A DNA stretch of 64,000 bases, from assembly GCA_019779905.1 (NCBI GenBank), contig JABAKE010000016.1, positions 37,132-101,131 on the forward strand, written 5' to 3'. The notes under the pieces are model-generated. The model searched no databases, was not told where the DNA came from, and saw only the letters and a program-made list of their open reading frames with translations. Origin of the DNA: Modestobacter lapidis (GTDB taxonomy: Bacteria; Actinomycetota; Actinomycetes; Mycobacteriales; Geodermatophilaceae). A program made the translations under genes and the position numbers. Within the stretch, counting starts at the first letter, position 1. Each line of letters begins with the position of its first letter. Positions 24,083 to 31,290 of this stretch are shown here, one piece after another.

Positions 24083-24508
24083 TCAGGGGCAGTCCACCCA
24101 CTCCTCCGCGCCGTCGGTGAACACCTGGCGCTTCCAGATGGGCAACCGGGCCTTCACCTCGTCGACGAGCTCCCCGCAGGCGGCGAAGGCCGCGCCCCGG
24201 TGGGCCGCGCTGACCGCGCAGGCCAGTGCGACGTCGCCGATGGCCAGCAGGCCGACCCGGTGCGAGACGGCGACGGCGCGCACGTCGGGCCGGGCGGCGA
24301 ACTCGGCGGCGATCTCGGCGATGAGGTCGCCGGCGGTGGGGTGGCCGACGTACTCGAGCTCGGTGACCGAGCGGCCGCCGTCGTGGTCGCGGACGACGCC
24401 GCAGAAGGAGACGACCGCGCCGGCCGCCTTGTCGGCGACCGCCGCCTCGTGGTCGGTGACCGACAGGGGTTCGTCGGTGACGGCGGCCAGCAGCGGAGGA
24501 GTGCTCAC
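24083..24508 (-). CDS. moaE: MoaE large subunit of molybdopterin synthase
   Basis: A 141-residue MoaE, which transfers sulfur from MoaD to cyclic pyranopterin to make molybdopterin. The key segments are FCGVVRDHDGGRSVTELEYVGH near 35-56, SHRVGLLAIGD near 82-92, AAHRGAAF, and the catalytic lysines K119 and K126 (EVKARLPIWKRQ). Length agrees with the family. The GTG at 24508 starts 20 bases after the stop of the MobA/MocA-like gene, so it is the last gene of the minus-strand molybdenum operon. Confidence 0.95.
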   Translation of the reverse strand: MSTPPLLAAVTDEPLSVTDHEAAVADKAAGAVVSFCGVVRDHDGGRSVTELEYVGHPTAGDLIAEIAAEFAARPDVRAVAVSHRVGLLAIGDVALACAVSAAHRGAAFAACGELVDEVKARLPIWKRQVFTDGAEEWVDCP

Positions 24509-24528
24509 GGTCGCGAAGTTACCCGCGC

Positions 24529-25113
24529 TCAGGCCGGCCCGGTGCCCGGCGGGACGTCGAGGTCGGCCGGGTCGGCCAGCCCGGTGCAGTCGACCTCGGT
24601 GACCGGGTGGGCGGCGAGGTAGCTGCGCGCGCCCTCGTCGCCGGTGGCGCCGGCGGCGACGCCGGCCCAGTGCTCGCGGCCCAGCAGCACCGGATGGCCG
24701 CGGACGCCGCCGTAGGTGGGCACGGCCAGGACGTCGGGCGCCGCCTGCGCGGCCATCCGCTCCAGCGCCGCCGGCGTCATTCCCGGCATGTCCACCAGCA
24801 GCACCAGGACGGCGTCGACCCTGCCCGGCCAGCCGCGCAGCCCGTCCAGCCCGGTGCGCAGCGAGGAAGCCATGCCGGTCTCCCAGTCGCGGTTGGCCAG
24901 GACCGTGGCACCGCCCAGGTCGGCGGCCCGCCACACGTCCACCGCCTGCGCGCCGAGGACGACGAGCACCGGGTCGCAGACCGCCGTCGCCGTCCGCACG
25001 GCGCGCTCGACCAGCAGGCTGCCCTCGTACTCGACCAGCGCCTTGGGCATCCCGTACCGCCGGCCGCCTCCGGCGGCCAGCACGAGCGCGGCGACGGGCT
25101 GGTCGGTGCTCAC
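24529..25113 (-). CDS. MobA/MocA-type molybdenum cofactor nucleotidyltransferase
   Basis: A 194-residue NTP-transferase with the signature LAAGGGRRYGMPKALVEYEG near 12-31, the metal-binding LVDMPGM near 106, and GVRGHPVLLGREHW near 135. These features favour the MocA/CoxC-like branch, which adds CMP to molybdopterin for xanthine dehydrogenase-family enzymes, over MobA, which adds GMP. The branch call is by feel of motif, not by tree. MocA would fit the XdhC and CoxD/CoxE-like genes at 4-7.5 kb. It lies between moaE (20 bases) and modC (12 bases), clearly in one operon. Confidence 0.85.
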   Translation of the reverse strand: MSTDQPVAALVLAAGGGRRYGMPKALVEYEGSLLVERAVRTATAVCDPVLVVLGAQAVDVWRAADLGGATVLANRDWETGMASSLRTGLDGLRGWPGRVDAVLVLLVDMPGMTPAALERMAAQAAPDVLAVPTYGGVRGHPVLLGREHWAGVAAGATGDEGARSYLAAHPVTEVDCTGLADPADLDVPPGTGPA

Positions 25114-25125
25114 TCCGCCACCCTC

Positions 25126-26175
25126 TCAGCGGGCGTAGACGGCGACGTCGGCGGCCTTCACCGAGGCCCAGACCGACGCCCCGGGGGCCAGGGCGAGCTC
25201 GGCGAAGGAGGTGGTGGTGACGTCGGCGGTCAGCGGCACCTCGCCGGCCAGGTCGCAGCGCACCACCGAGCCGTGCGGGGTGGCCGCGGCCAGCCGGAGC
25301 GGCCAGACGTTGCGCGGGCTGCCGGCCGGCCGCTGCAGGTAGAGCGAGACCGAGGCGGGCCGGATGGCGACGAACACCGGCCCGGCCGCCTCCTCCCCCA
25401 CCGCGACCGTTCCGCCGCCGTCGAGCTGCACCGTCGTCCCGTGCCCGGTGCCCGGCAGCAGCACCAGCCCGACCAGCCGGGCCACGTAGTCGGTGCGCGG
25501 CCGGCGGGCCACCTCCGCGGGCGTGCCGGCCTGCACCACCCGGCCGTCCTCCACCACCACCACCCGGCCGGCCAGCGCCATCGCGTCGACCGGGTCGTGG
25601 GTGACCAGCACCGCGGAGCCGGCGTACTCGGCCAGGTGCCGGTGCAGCTCGGCGCGCACGGTGAGCCGGGTGCGGGCGTCCAGCGCCGACAGCGGCTCGT
25701 CCAGCAGCAGCACCCGCGGGTCGCCGACCAGGGCGCGGGCCAGCGCGGCCCGCTGGGCCTGCCCGCCGGACAGCTCGCCGGGGCGCCGGTCGCCGAGCCC
25801 CTCCAGGCCGACCCGGTCCAGCCAGGCCGCCGCGGCGGCGCGGGCGGGCGCCCGGCGGGCACCGCGGGTACGCAGGCCGAAGGCGACGTTGTCGCAGACG
25901 GTCAGGTGCGGGAACAGCAGGTGGTCCTGGAAGACCATGCCCAGCGAGCGGCGGTGGGCGGGCAGGTGGGTGGCGTCGTCGTCCCAGACCGTGTCGCCGT
26001 CCAGCGCGACCCGGCCCCCGTCGGGGGTCAGCAGGCCGGCGAGCACCCGCAGCACGGTGGACTTGCCGGCGCCGTTGGGCCCGAGCACGGCGAGCACCTC
26101 GCCGTCGCCGACGGCCAGGTCGACGTCGACGGCCAGCGACCCGCGCTGGACGACGACGTGCGCGGACAGGGTCAC
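25126..26175 (-). CDS. modC: Molybdate ABC transporter ATPase ModC
   Basis: A 349-residue ABC ATPase. Walker A is GPNGAGKST near 32-40, the Q-loop is MVFQDHLLFPH, the signature is LSGGQAQR near 139, Walker B is VLLLDEPLS, and the switch histidine is in VTHDPVDA. The C-terminal 110 residues form a TOBE (molbindin) domain that binds oxyanion, with VAIRPASVSLY at its start. With ModA and ModB this makes a molybdate importer. Its GTG start overlaps the modB stop by 4 bases. A lineage-typical feature is the alanine-rich insertion after RTRGARRAP. Confidence 0.94.
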   Translation of the reverse strand: MTLSAHVVVQRGSLAVDVDLAVGDGEVLAVLGPNGAGKSTVLRVLAGLLTPDGGRVALDGDTVWDDDATHLPAHRRSLGMVFQDHLLFPHLTVCDNVAFGLRTRGARRAPARAAAAAWLDRVGLEGLGDRRPGELSGGQAQRAALARALVGDPRVLLLDEPLSALDARTRLTVRAELHRHLAEYAGSAVLVTHDPVDAMALAGRVVVVEDGRVVQAGTPAEVARRPRTDYVARLVGLVLLPGTGHGTTVQLDGGGTVAVGEEAAGPVFVAIRPASVSLYLQRPAGSPRNVWPLRLAAATPHGSVVRCDLAGEVPLTADVTTTSFAELALAPGASVWASVKAADVAVYAR

Positions 26176-26954
26176 GGCGTCACCCCGGCCCGGCCCAGCC
26201 AGTTCCCGCGCAGCAGCACCAGGGTGGCCAGCGAGACCGCCAGCAGCACCAGGCTCAGCGCGATCGCCGCCTCCGGGTCCGACTGCAGTGCCAGGTAGAC
26301 GGCCAGCGGCATGGTCTGCGTCGTCCCCGGGAAGTTGCCGGCGAAGGTGATCGTGGCGCCGAACTCGCCCAGCGCGCGCGCCCAGCAGAGCACCGCGCCG
26401 GCGGCGACGCCGGGGGCGACCAGCGGCAGGGTGACCCGGCGGAACGTCGTCCACCGGTCGGCGCCCAGGGTCGCGGCGGCGTCCTCGAACCGGGCGTCCG
26501 CGGCCCGCAGGGCGCCCTCCACGCTGATCACCAGGAACGGCAGCGCCACGAACGTCTCGGCGATGACGACGGCGGTCGTGGTGAACGGGATGGTCAGCCC
26601 GAACGTCTCGAACAGCCACTGCCCGACCAGGCCCTGCCGGCCGAGCACCAGGAACAGCGCGACCCCGCCGACCACCGGCGGCAGCACCAGCGGCACGGTG
26701 ACCAGCGCCCGCAGCAGCGGGCGGCCACGCACCCGCGACCGGGCGAGCACCCAGGCCAGCGGCACGCCGAGCACCAGCGAGACCGCGGTGGCGGCGGTGG
26801 CGGAGACCAGCGACAGCCGCAGCGCCGTGCCGACGCCCGGGGAGGCGAGCGCCGGCCACAGCTCGCGCCACGGGGCGCGCACCACCAGCCCGACCAGCGG
26901 CAGGACGAGGAACCCGACGGCCAGGACGGCGGGCACCAGCAGCGGGACCGGCAC
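26172..26954 (-). CDS. modB: Molybdate ABC transporter permease ModB
   Basis: A 260-residue inner-membrane permease with six or so hydrophobic segments and the EAA loop EDAAATLGADRWTTFRRVTLP that docks on ModC, plus the GEFGATITFAGN segment typical of ModB. Start choice: GTG 26954 has a GGGGGGA stretch at ribosome-site distance. The alternative GTG 27014 overlaps the modA stop in a GTGA but has no ribosome site and would make the protein begin inside a 26-base palindrome. The inner start is preferred; the outer one cannot be excluded. Confidence 0.92.
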   Translation of the reverse strand: MPVPLLVPAVLAVGFLVLPLVGLVVRAPWRELWPALASPGVGTALRLSLVSATAATAVSLVLGVPLAWVLARSRVRGRPLLRALVTVPLVLPPVVGGVALFLVLGRQGLVGQWLFETFGLTIPFTTTAVVIAETFVALPFLVISVEGALRAADARFEDAAATLGADRWTTFRRVTLPLVAPGVAAGAVLCWARALGEFGATITFAGNFPGTTQTMPLAVYLALQSDPEAAIALSLVLLAVSLATLVLLRGNWLGRAGVTP

Positions 26955-26974
26955 CCCGCCGTCCCCCCGCCCCA

Positions 26975-27000
26975 GGGGCCAAAATCGCGACTTTGGCCCC
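26975..27000. repeat. Near-perfect 26-base palindrome between modA and modB
   Basis: GGGGCCAAA and TTTGGCCCC flank A-TCGCGA-C, giving 24 of 26 bases self-complementary. It sits in the short gap between modA and the preferred modB start. It could form a strong hairpin in the modABC transcript, lowering expression of modBC relative to modA, or be a DNA-level element. No second copy was seen in the window. Confidence 0.7.
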
Positions 27001-27010
27001 GATCGGTGGC

Positions 27011-27790
27011 TCACGGGGTGCGGAAGCCGGCCGCGGCCAGCGCCTGCCGGCCGTCGGCCGAGCGCACCAGGTCGACGAACGCGGCGGCTCCGGCCGGGTT
27101 GGGCGCCGCGGCCAGCGCGCAGATCGGGTACTCGTTGACGACGTCGGCCGCCCCGGGCACCGCGATGCCCTCGACGTCACCGCCCGCGGCCCGGATGTCG
27201 GTGGCGTACACCAGCGCCGCGTCGACCTCGCCGAGCTGGGCCTTGGTGAGGGCGGCCCGGACGTCCTCCTCGAGGGTGTCCGGGGCGGCGGTCAGGCCGG
27301 CGGCGGCGAACAGCCGTTCCGCCGCCGCGCCGCAGGGCACCTGCGGGGCGCACAGCGCGATGGTGCGGTCGGGGTCGGCGAGGTCGGCCAGCCCGCCGAC
27401 GTCGCCGGGATTGCCGGCCGGGACGGCGATCTCCAGCACGTTGCCGGCGAACACGCCCGGGGACCCCTGCGGCAGGCCGGCGTCGGCGACCCGGTCCATC
27501 TGGGCGGGGTCGGCCGAGGCGAAGACGTCGGCCGGGGCGCCCTGGAGGACCTGGGTGGCCAGGGTGGCGCTGCCGGCGAAGGTGAACTGCACGGCCAGGC
27601 CCTCGTACTCCGCCGCCAACTGGTCACCGAGCTCGGTGAACACCCCGGTCAGCGAGGCGGCGGCGAAGACCGTCACCGTGCCGGTCGGCGCTCCGTCCGC
27701 GGCGGGAGCGGCACCGCCGCTGCCGCAGCCGGTCAGGGCCAGCGCCAGGACGGCGGGGACGAGCCGCCGCGCGGCACGACGCCCGCTCAC
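27011..27790 (-). CDS. modA: Molybdate-binding lipoprotein ModA
   Basis: A 259-residue solute-binding lipoprotein. The signal sequence ends in a lipobox LALTGCGSG with the lipidated cysteine at 22. The mature part has VTVFAAASLTGVFTELG near 40 and FAGSATLATQV, the segments that hydrogen-bond molybdate or tungstate, then GAPADVFASADPAQMD and a C-terminal VNEYPICALA. GTG 27790 is preferred over the TTG at 27808 because AGGGG lies about 9 bases upstream. It is the first transporter gene after the HTH-TOBE regulator; the 67-base gap between them carries a purine-rich GAGCGAGGAGCGGAGCGAGC run, a common low-complexity element in high-GC actinobacteria. Confidence 0.94.
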   Translation of the reverse strand: MSGRRAARRLVPAVLALALTGCGSGGAAPAADGAPTGTVTVFAAASLTGVFTELGDQLAAEYEGLAVQFTFAGSATLATQVLQGAPADVFASADPAQMDRVADAGLPQGSPGVFAGNVLEIAVPAGNPGDVGGLADLADPDRTIALCAPQVPCGAAAERLFAAAGLTAAPDTLEEDVRAALTKAQLGEVDAALVYATDIRAAGGDVEGIAVPGAADVVNEYPICALAAAPNPAGAAAFVDLVRSADGRQALAAAGFRTP

Positions 27791-27857
27791 GGCAGGAACC
27801 CCTGGCAATGCACGCTCGCTCCGCTCCTCGCTCGCTGGCGCTCGCTGCGATGCTCAC

Positions 27858-28253
27858 TCACGGCACGTCCACGCTGACCTGGGTGGCCTTGACGGTGGCC
27901 ACGGCCCGGACGCCGACCTCCAGGCCGAGCTCGTCGGCGGCCTCGCGAGACATCAGCGAGACCAGCCGGAACGGGCCGGCCTGGATCTCGACCTGCGCCA
28001 TCACCGTGTCGCGGACCACCCGGGTGACCAGGCCGGGGAGCCGGTTGCGGGCCGAGGAGGACCGGGTGGCGCCCGGCTGGGGTGCGGCGTGCAGCTCGGT
28101 GGCCACCCGGGCCAGGTCGGCGCCGTCGACCTGGGCGGGCCCGCCGGTCGGGCGGGTGGCGGCGAGCCGGTCGCTGTCGATCCAGCGGCGAACGGTGTCG
28201 TCGCTGACACCGAGCAGCGCGGCGGCTTCGGCGATCCGGTAGGAGGCGGGCAC
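27858..28253 (-). CDS. Molybdate-responsive HTH-TOBE regulator
   Basis: A 131-residue two-domain protein. The N-terminal half is a MerR-like helix-turn-helix (YRIAEAAALLGVSDDTVRRWIDSDRL). The C-terminal half is a TOBE/molbindin domain (SARNRLPGLVTRVVRDTVMAQVEIQ and the closing VGVRAVATVKATQVSVDV). This design binds molybdate through TOBE and DNA through HTH, and replaces classical ModE in many actinobacteria. It heads the modABC-mocA-moaE operon and so probably controls it. Three CGCA-TGCG dyads lie just upstream at 28269-28311 and are the likely binding sites. Confidence 0.88.
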   Translation of the reverse strand: MPASYRIAEAAALLGVSDDTVRRWIDSDRLAATRPTGGPAQVDGADLARVATELHAAPQPGATRSSSARNRLPGLVTRVVRDTVMAQVEIQAGPFRLVSLMSREAADELGLEVGVRAVATVKATQVSVDVP

Positions 28254-28268
28254 AGACGCACGCTAGGT

Positions 28269-28311
28269 CCGCATCTGCGGTCGCGCAATGCGCTTATGCC
28301 TCGCAGTTGCG
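28269..28311. promoter_or_regulatory. Three CGCA-n-TGCG dyads between mod regulator and padR
   Basis: CCGCATCTGCGG (28269-28280), CGCAATGCG (28284-28292) and CGCAGTTGCG (28302-28311) share the form CGCA, 1-2 bases, TGCG. They lie 16-53 bases before the regulator start in a divergent promoter region. Three copies in 43 bases suggest cooperative binding, most simply by the adjacent HTH-TOBE protein. Confidence 0.55.
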
Positions 28312-28358
28312 GGGAGCCGGTCCCCCATCCGCAACGCGGTGCTCCTACGGTTGTGTCG

Positions 28359-28370
28359 CTATCTAGGTAG
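28359..28370. promoter_or_regulatory. Candidate PadR operator
   Basis: CTATCTAGGTAG is a near palindrome (one mismatched pair) that ends 7 bases before the padR start codon, followed by TGACACC. The position would let PadR block its own promoter. Assignment rests on position and symmetry only. Confidence 0.45.
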
Positions 28371-28377
28371 TGACACC

Positions 28378-28746
28378 ATGTACCGGATGAGCGCTGCGCC
28401 TCCCGCCTGGCCGCCCCAGTGGCTGCGCGGCGTGCTGGAGCTCGCCGTCCTCGCGGTGGTGGACCGCGCGGAGACCTACGGCTACCGGATCGCCGCCGAC
28501 CTCGAGGAGGCCGGCTTCGGCGTCGTCAAGGGCGGCACGCTCTATCCCCTCCTGGCCCGGCTGGAGGAGGACGGCGCCGTCTCGGCGACCTGGCGGGCGG
28601 GCGAGTCCGGCCCCGGGCGCAAGTGGTACAGCACCACACCCGCCGGCCGCGCGCGGCTGCACGACCAGGGCACCGCCTGGCGGGCCTTCACCCGACTCAC
28701 CACCGACCTGCTGCCCGACCCCGCCCCGACCGGAGGCCCGTCGTGA
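28378..28746 (+). CDS. PadR-family transcriptional regulator
   Basis: A 122-residue PadR repressor. The winged helix is clear: LRGVLELAVLAVVDRAETYGYRIAADLEEAGF, then GTLYPLLARLEEDGAV and the wing GPGRKWYSTTPAGRARL. It overlaps the start of the following HAAS-type membrane protein by a GTGA, the standard PadR/DUF1700 arrangement that senses envelope or drug stress. ATG 28378 or the in-frame ATG 28387 may be used; no strong ribosome site precedes either. Confidence 0.9.
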   Translation: MYRMSAAPPAWPPQWLRGVLELAVLAVVDRAETYGYRIAADLEEAGFGVVKGGTLYPLLARLEEDGAVSATWRAGESGPGRKWYSTTPAGRARLHDQGTAWRAFTRLTTDLLPDPAPTGGPS

Positions 28747-29450
28747 CCGACCCCACCGCCCGCTACTGCAACGACCTGCTGGTGGCCCTGCGCATGGCCG
28801 ACGTGCCCGGGCCGCGGATCGGCGAGGTGCTCACCGAGGTGCGCGGCCACCTGGCCGAGAGCGGCGAGGACCCGGTGGAGGCCTTCGGCGCCCCCGAGGA
28901 GTACGCGGCGGCCCTCGCCGGCGACCGGGCTCTCACCGCGCCGGCCGAACGCCTGCGGAGCGGGCTGACCGGCGCCGCGTTCACCCTCGGCGGGTGGTGG
29001 CTGGCCGACGGCGCGACCACCCTGGCCACCGGTGGCCCCGCCGAGCTGGGACCCGTCCCCCTGGTGGCCGCCGCACTGGCCGCCGCGGCCGCCCCCTGGG
29101 CGCTGGAGCAGCTGGTCTCCCGCTCGCGCGCCCGGCTGGCGCGGGGCGTCCTGGCGATCGCCGCGGCGGTGGCGGCCCTCACTGCCCTCGGCCTGCTGCT
29201 CAACGACCGCGTGGGCTGGGCCGTCCCCGCACCGGTGCCCCTCGTGCTCGGCCTGGCGCTGCTGGTGCTCGGCTCCCTGGCCCTGCGCGGGTCCGCGGAC
29301 CCGGTGGTCGACCCGTTCGATCCGCCGGCGGTGGTCCAGGCCCACCGTCGTCGGGACGGCGCCCTCGTCAACGCCGTGCTGTGGGCCTGGCTGCTGTTCC
29401 TGGTGGCGCTCGCGGTCGGCGCCGCGGTGCTCGCCGACCGGCTGGGGTGA
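28743..29450 (+). CDS. HAAS-domain membrane protein paired with PadR
   Basis: A 235-residue protein. The first 75 residues are a HAAS-type signalling helix bundle (RYCNDLLVALRMADVPGPRIGEVLTEVRGHLAESGEDP, EEYAAALAG). About five hydrophobic segments follow, from 85 to 230. PadR-HAAS pairs usually form a small autoregulated membrane stress module; the direct function is unknown. GTG 28743 overlaps the padR stop. Downstream is the recQ-like gene with its own leaderless-type promoter, so the operon ends here. Confidence 0.82.
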   Translation: MTDPTARYCNDLLVALRMADVPGPRIGEVLTEVRGHLAESGEDPVEAFGAPEEYAAALAGDRALTAPAERLRSGLTGAAFTLGGWWLADGATTLATGGPAELGPVPLVAAALAAAAAPWALEQLVSRSRARLARGVLAIAAAVAALTALGLLLNDRVGWAVPAPVPLVLGLALLVLGSLALRGSADPVVDPFDPPAVVQAHRRRDGALVNAVLWAWLLFLVALAVGAAVLADRLG

Positions 29451-29521
29451 CCCGGCGACCCCGTGCGCCCCGGCCTGCTCACGGTCCACCGGGGTGACGG
29501 CGTCGATACCGTGCGGCTCGT

Positions 29522-31270
29522 TTGTCGATCAGCGGCGCTGGGCAGCTGCGGTCGGTGCCTCCCCGTACCGAGCCGACCACCGCCCCCGCGACGACGGCAG
29601 GGCGCTCGGCGTCGGTCCGCACCCGCCGGATCCGGGAGACCGCCCGGGAGCTGCTGGGCTTCGACGGCTTCCGCCCCGGCCAGGAGGCCGCGCTGAAGTC
29701 GATCGTGGCCGGCCGGGACACCCTCGCCGTGCTGCCGTCGGGCGCCGGCAAGTCCGCGGTCTACACGGTGGCCGGGCTGCTGCTCGACGGCCCGGTGCTG
29801 GTGGTGTCCCCGCTCATCGCGCTGCAGCGCGACCAGGTGCAGCGCCTGGAGGAGCTCGGCCCGCAGATCGGCGGGGTGGCGCCGCTCAACTCCACGCTCT
29901 CGGCCGGCGACCAGCAGGCGGTGCTCGACGGGCTCGGGGACGGAACGGTCCGCTTCTGCTTCCTGGCACCGGAGCAGCTGGCCAAACCGGAGGTCGTCGC
30001 GGCGATCCGGAACGCCGGGCCGGCCCTCTTCGTGGTCGACGAGGCGCACTGCGTCTCCGCCTGGGGGCACGACTTCCGGCCGGACTACCTCCGCCTGGGC
30101 GGGGTGGTGCAGCAGCTGGGCCACCCGCCGGTGCTGGCCCTCACCGCCACCGCCGCCCCGCCGGTGCGCGCCGAGATCGTGGAGCGGCTGGAGATGCGGA
30201 ACCCGGCGGTCGTCGTCGCCGGGTTCGACCGGCCGGAGATCCGGCTGGAGGTCGAGCAGCACGCCGACGCCGCCGCCAAGCACGCCGCCGTCCTGGACCG
30301 GGTCACCGCGCTGACCGAGCAGGGCACCGGCATCCTCTACAGCGCCACCCGCAAGGGCACCGAGGAGTTCGCCGAGGCGCTCACCGACCGCGGCCTGCGG
30401 GCCCGCGCCTACCACGCCGGGCTGAAGAAGAGCGAGCGCGAGGACGTGCAGCGGGCGTTCATGGCCGACGAGCTGGACGTCGTGGTCGCCACCACCGCCT
30501 TCGGCATGGGCATCGACAAGCCGGAGACGCGGTTCGTGGTGCACGCCGAGCCGGCCGACTCGGTCGACAGCTACTACCAGGAGATCGGCCGTGCCGGCCG
30601 GGACGGCGAGCCCGCCGTCGCGGTGCTGGTCCACCGCCAGGAGGACCTCGGGCTGCGGCGCTTCTTCGCCGCCGGGGCCCCCGCCGAGGAGGAGCTCCAG
30701 CAGGTCGCCGGCCTGGTCACCGCCGGCGCCGAGGCCGGGCTGGACGGCGTCGACGTGCACGACCTGCGGGAGGAGACCGGCCGGGCGGCCACACCGCTGG
30801 TGCGCGACCTGAACCTGCTGGAACAGGCGGGGGCCGTGGTCCTGGACGACGAGGGGACGGCGTCGCCGGCGCCCGGCGCACCGGCGCCGGGCGAGGCGGC
30901 CACCGCGGCCCGGGAGCTGGCCGAGCACCACCAGCGGGTCGACGAGAGCCGGATCGAGATGATGCGCGGCTACGCGGAGACCACCGGCTGCCGCCGCCAG
31001 TTCCTGCTCGGCTACTTCGGCGAGCAGCTCGACCAGCCGTGCGGCAACTGCGACAACTGCTCGGCCGGGACGGCGGAGCACCAGGCCCCGGCGGACGAGC
31101 AGCCGTTCCCGGTCGACACCGCGGTACAGCACGCCGAATGGGGGCCCGGCGTGGTGATGCGGCACGAGGACGACCGGGTCGTGGTGCTGTTCGACGAGGT
31201 CGGCTACAAGACCCTCGCCCTCGGGGCGGTGCTGGAGCGCCGGCTGCTGACCGGGCGCGGCGACACCTGA
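29522..31270 (+). CDS. recQ: RecQ-type ATP-dependent DNA helicase
   Basis: A 582-residue superfamily 2 helicase. Walker A is LPSGAGKS at 71-78 and the DEAH box is at 173-176 (VVDEAHCVSAWGHDFR). Motif IV-VI segments are LYSATRKGTEEF, YHAGLKKSERE, TTAFGMGIDKP and QEIGRAGRDG. The RecQ zinc site is GCRRQFLLGYFGEQL then QPCGNCDNC near 520. There is no HRDC domain; the C-terminus is instead a small AEWGPGVVMRHEDDRVVVLF barrel-like tail seen in actinobacterial RecQ-like proteins. It unwinds DNA in repair and recombination. TTG 29522 is supported by TACCGT 15 bases upstream; GTG 29555 is an alternative. Confidence 0.92.
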   Translation: MSISGAGQLRSVPPRTEPTTAPATTAGRSASVRTRRIRETARELLGFDGFRPGQEAALKSIVAGRDTLAVLPSGAGKSAVYTVAGLLLDGPVLVVSPLIALQRDQVQRLEELGPQIGGVAPLNSTLSAGDQQAVLDGLGDGTVRFCFLAPEQLAKPEVVAAIRNAGPALFVVDEAHCVSAWGHDFRPDYLRLGGVVQQLGHPPVLALTATAAPPVRAEIVERLEMRNPAVVVAGFDRPEIRLEVEQHADAAAKHAAVLDRVTALTEQGTGILYSATRKGTEEFAEALTDRGLRARAYHAGLKKSEREDVQRAFMADELDVVVATTAFGMGIDKPETRFVVHAEPADSVDSYYQEIGRAGRDGEPAVAVLVHRQEDLGLRRFFAAGAPAEEELQQVAGLVTAGAEAGLDGVDVHDLREETGRAATPLVRDLNLLEQAGAVVLDDEGTASPAPGAPAPGEAATAARELAEHHQRVDESRIEMMRGYAETTGCRRQFLLGYFGEQLDQPCGNCDNCSAGTAEHQAPADEQPFPVDTAVQHAEWGPGVVMRHEDDRVVVLFDEVGYKTLALGAVLERRLLTGRGDT

Positions 31271-31272
31271 CG

Positions 31273-31289
31273 CCGCCGGTCAGCGGCGG
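31273..31289. terminator. Hairpin between recQ and ABC-propeller genes
   Basis: CCGCCG and CGGCGG with loop GTCAG occupy almost the whole 20-base gap between two convergent genes, as expected for a shared terminator. The stem is short (6 pairs) with no T-run. Confidence 0.45.
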
Positions 31290-31290
31290 G

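Noticed and set aside
27791..27857. GAGCGAGGAGCGGAGCGAGC repeat-like run between modA and its regulator, considered as a CRISPR or IS end
   Set aside because: It is a low-complexity purine-rich run common in high-GC actinobacteria, with no regular spacer and no neighbouring transposase.
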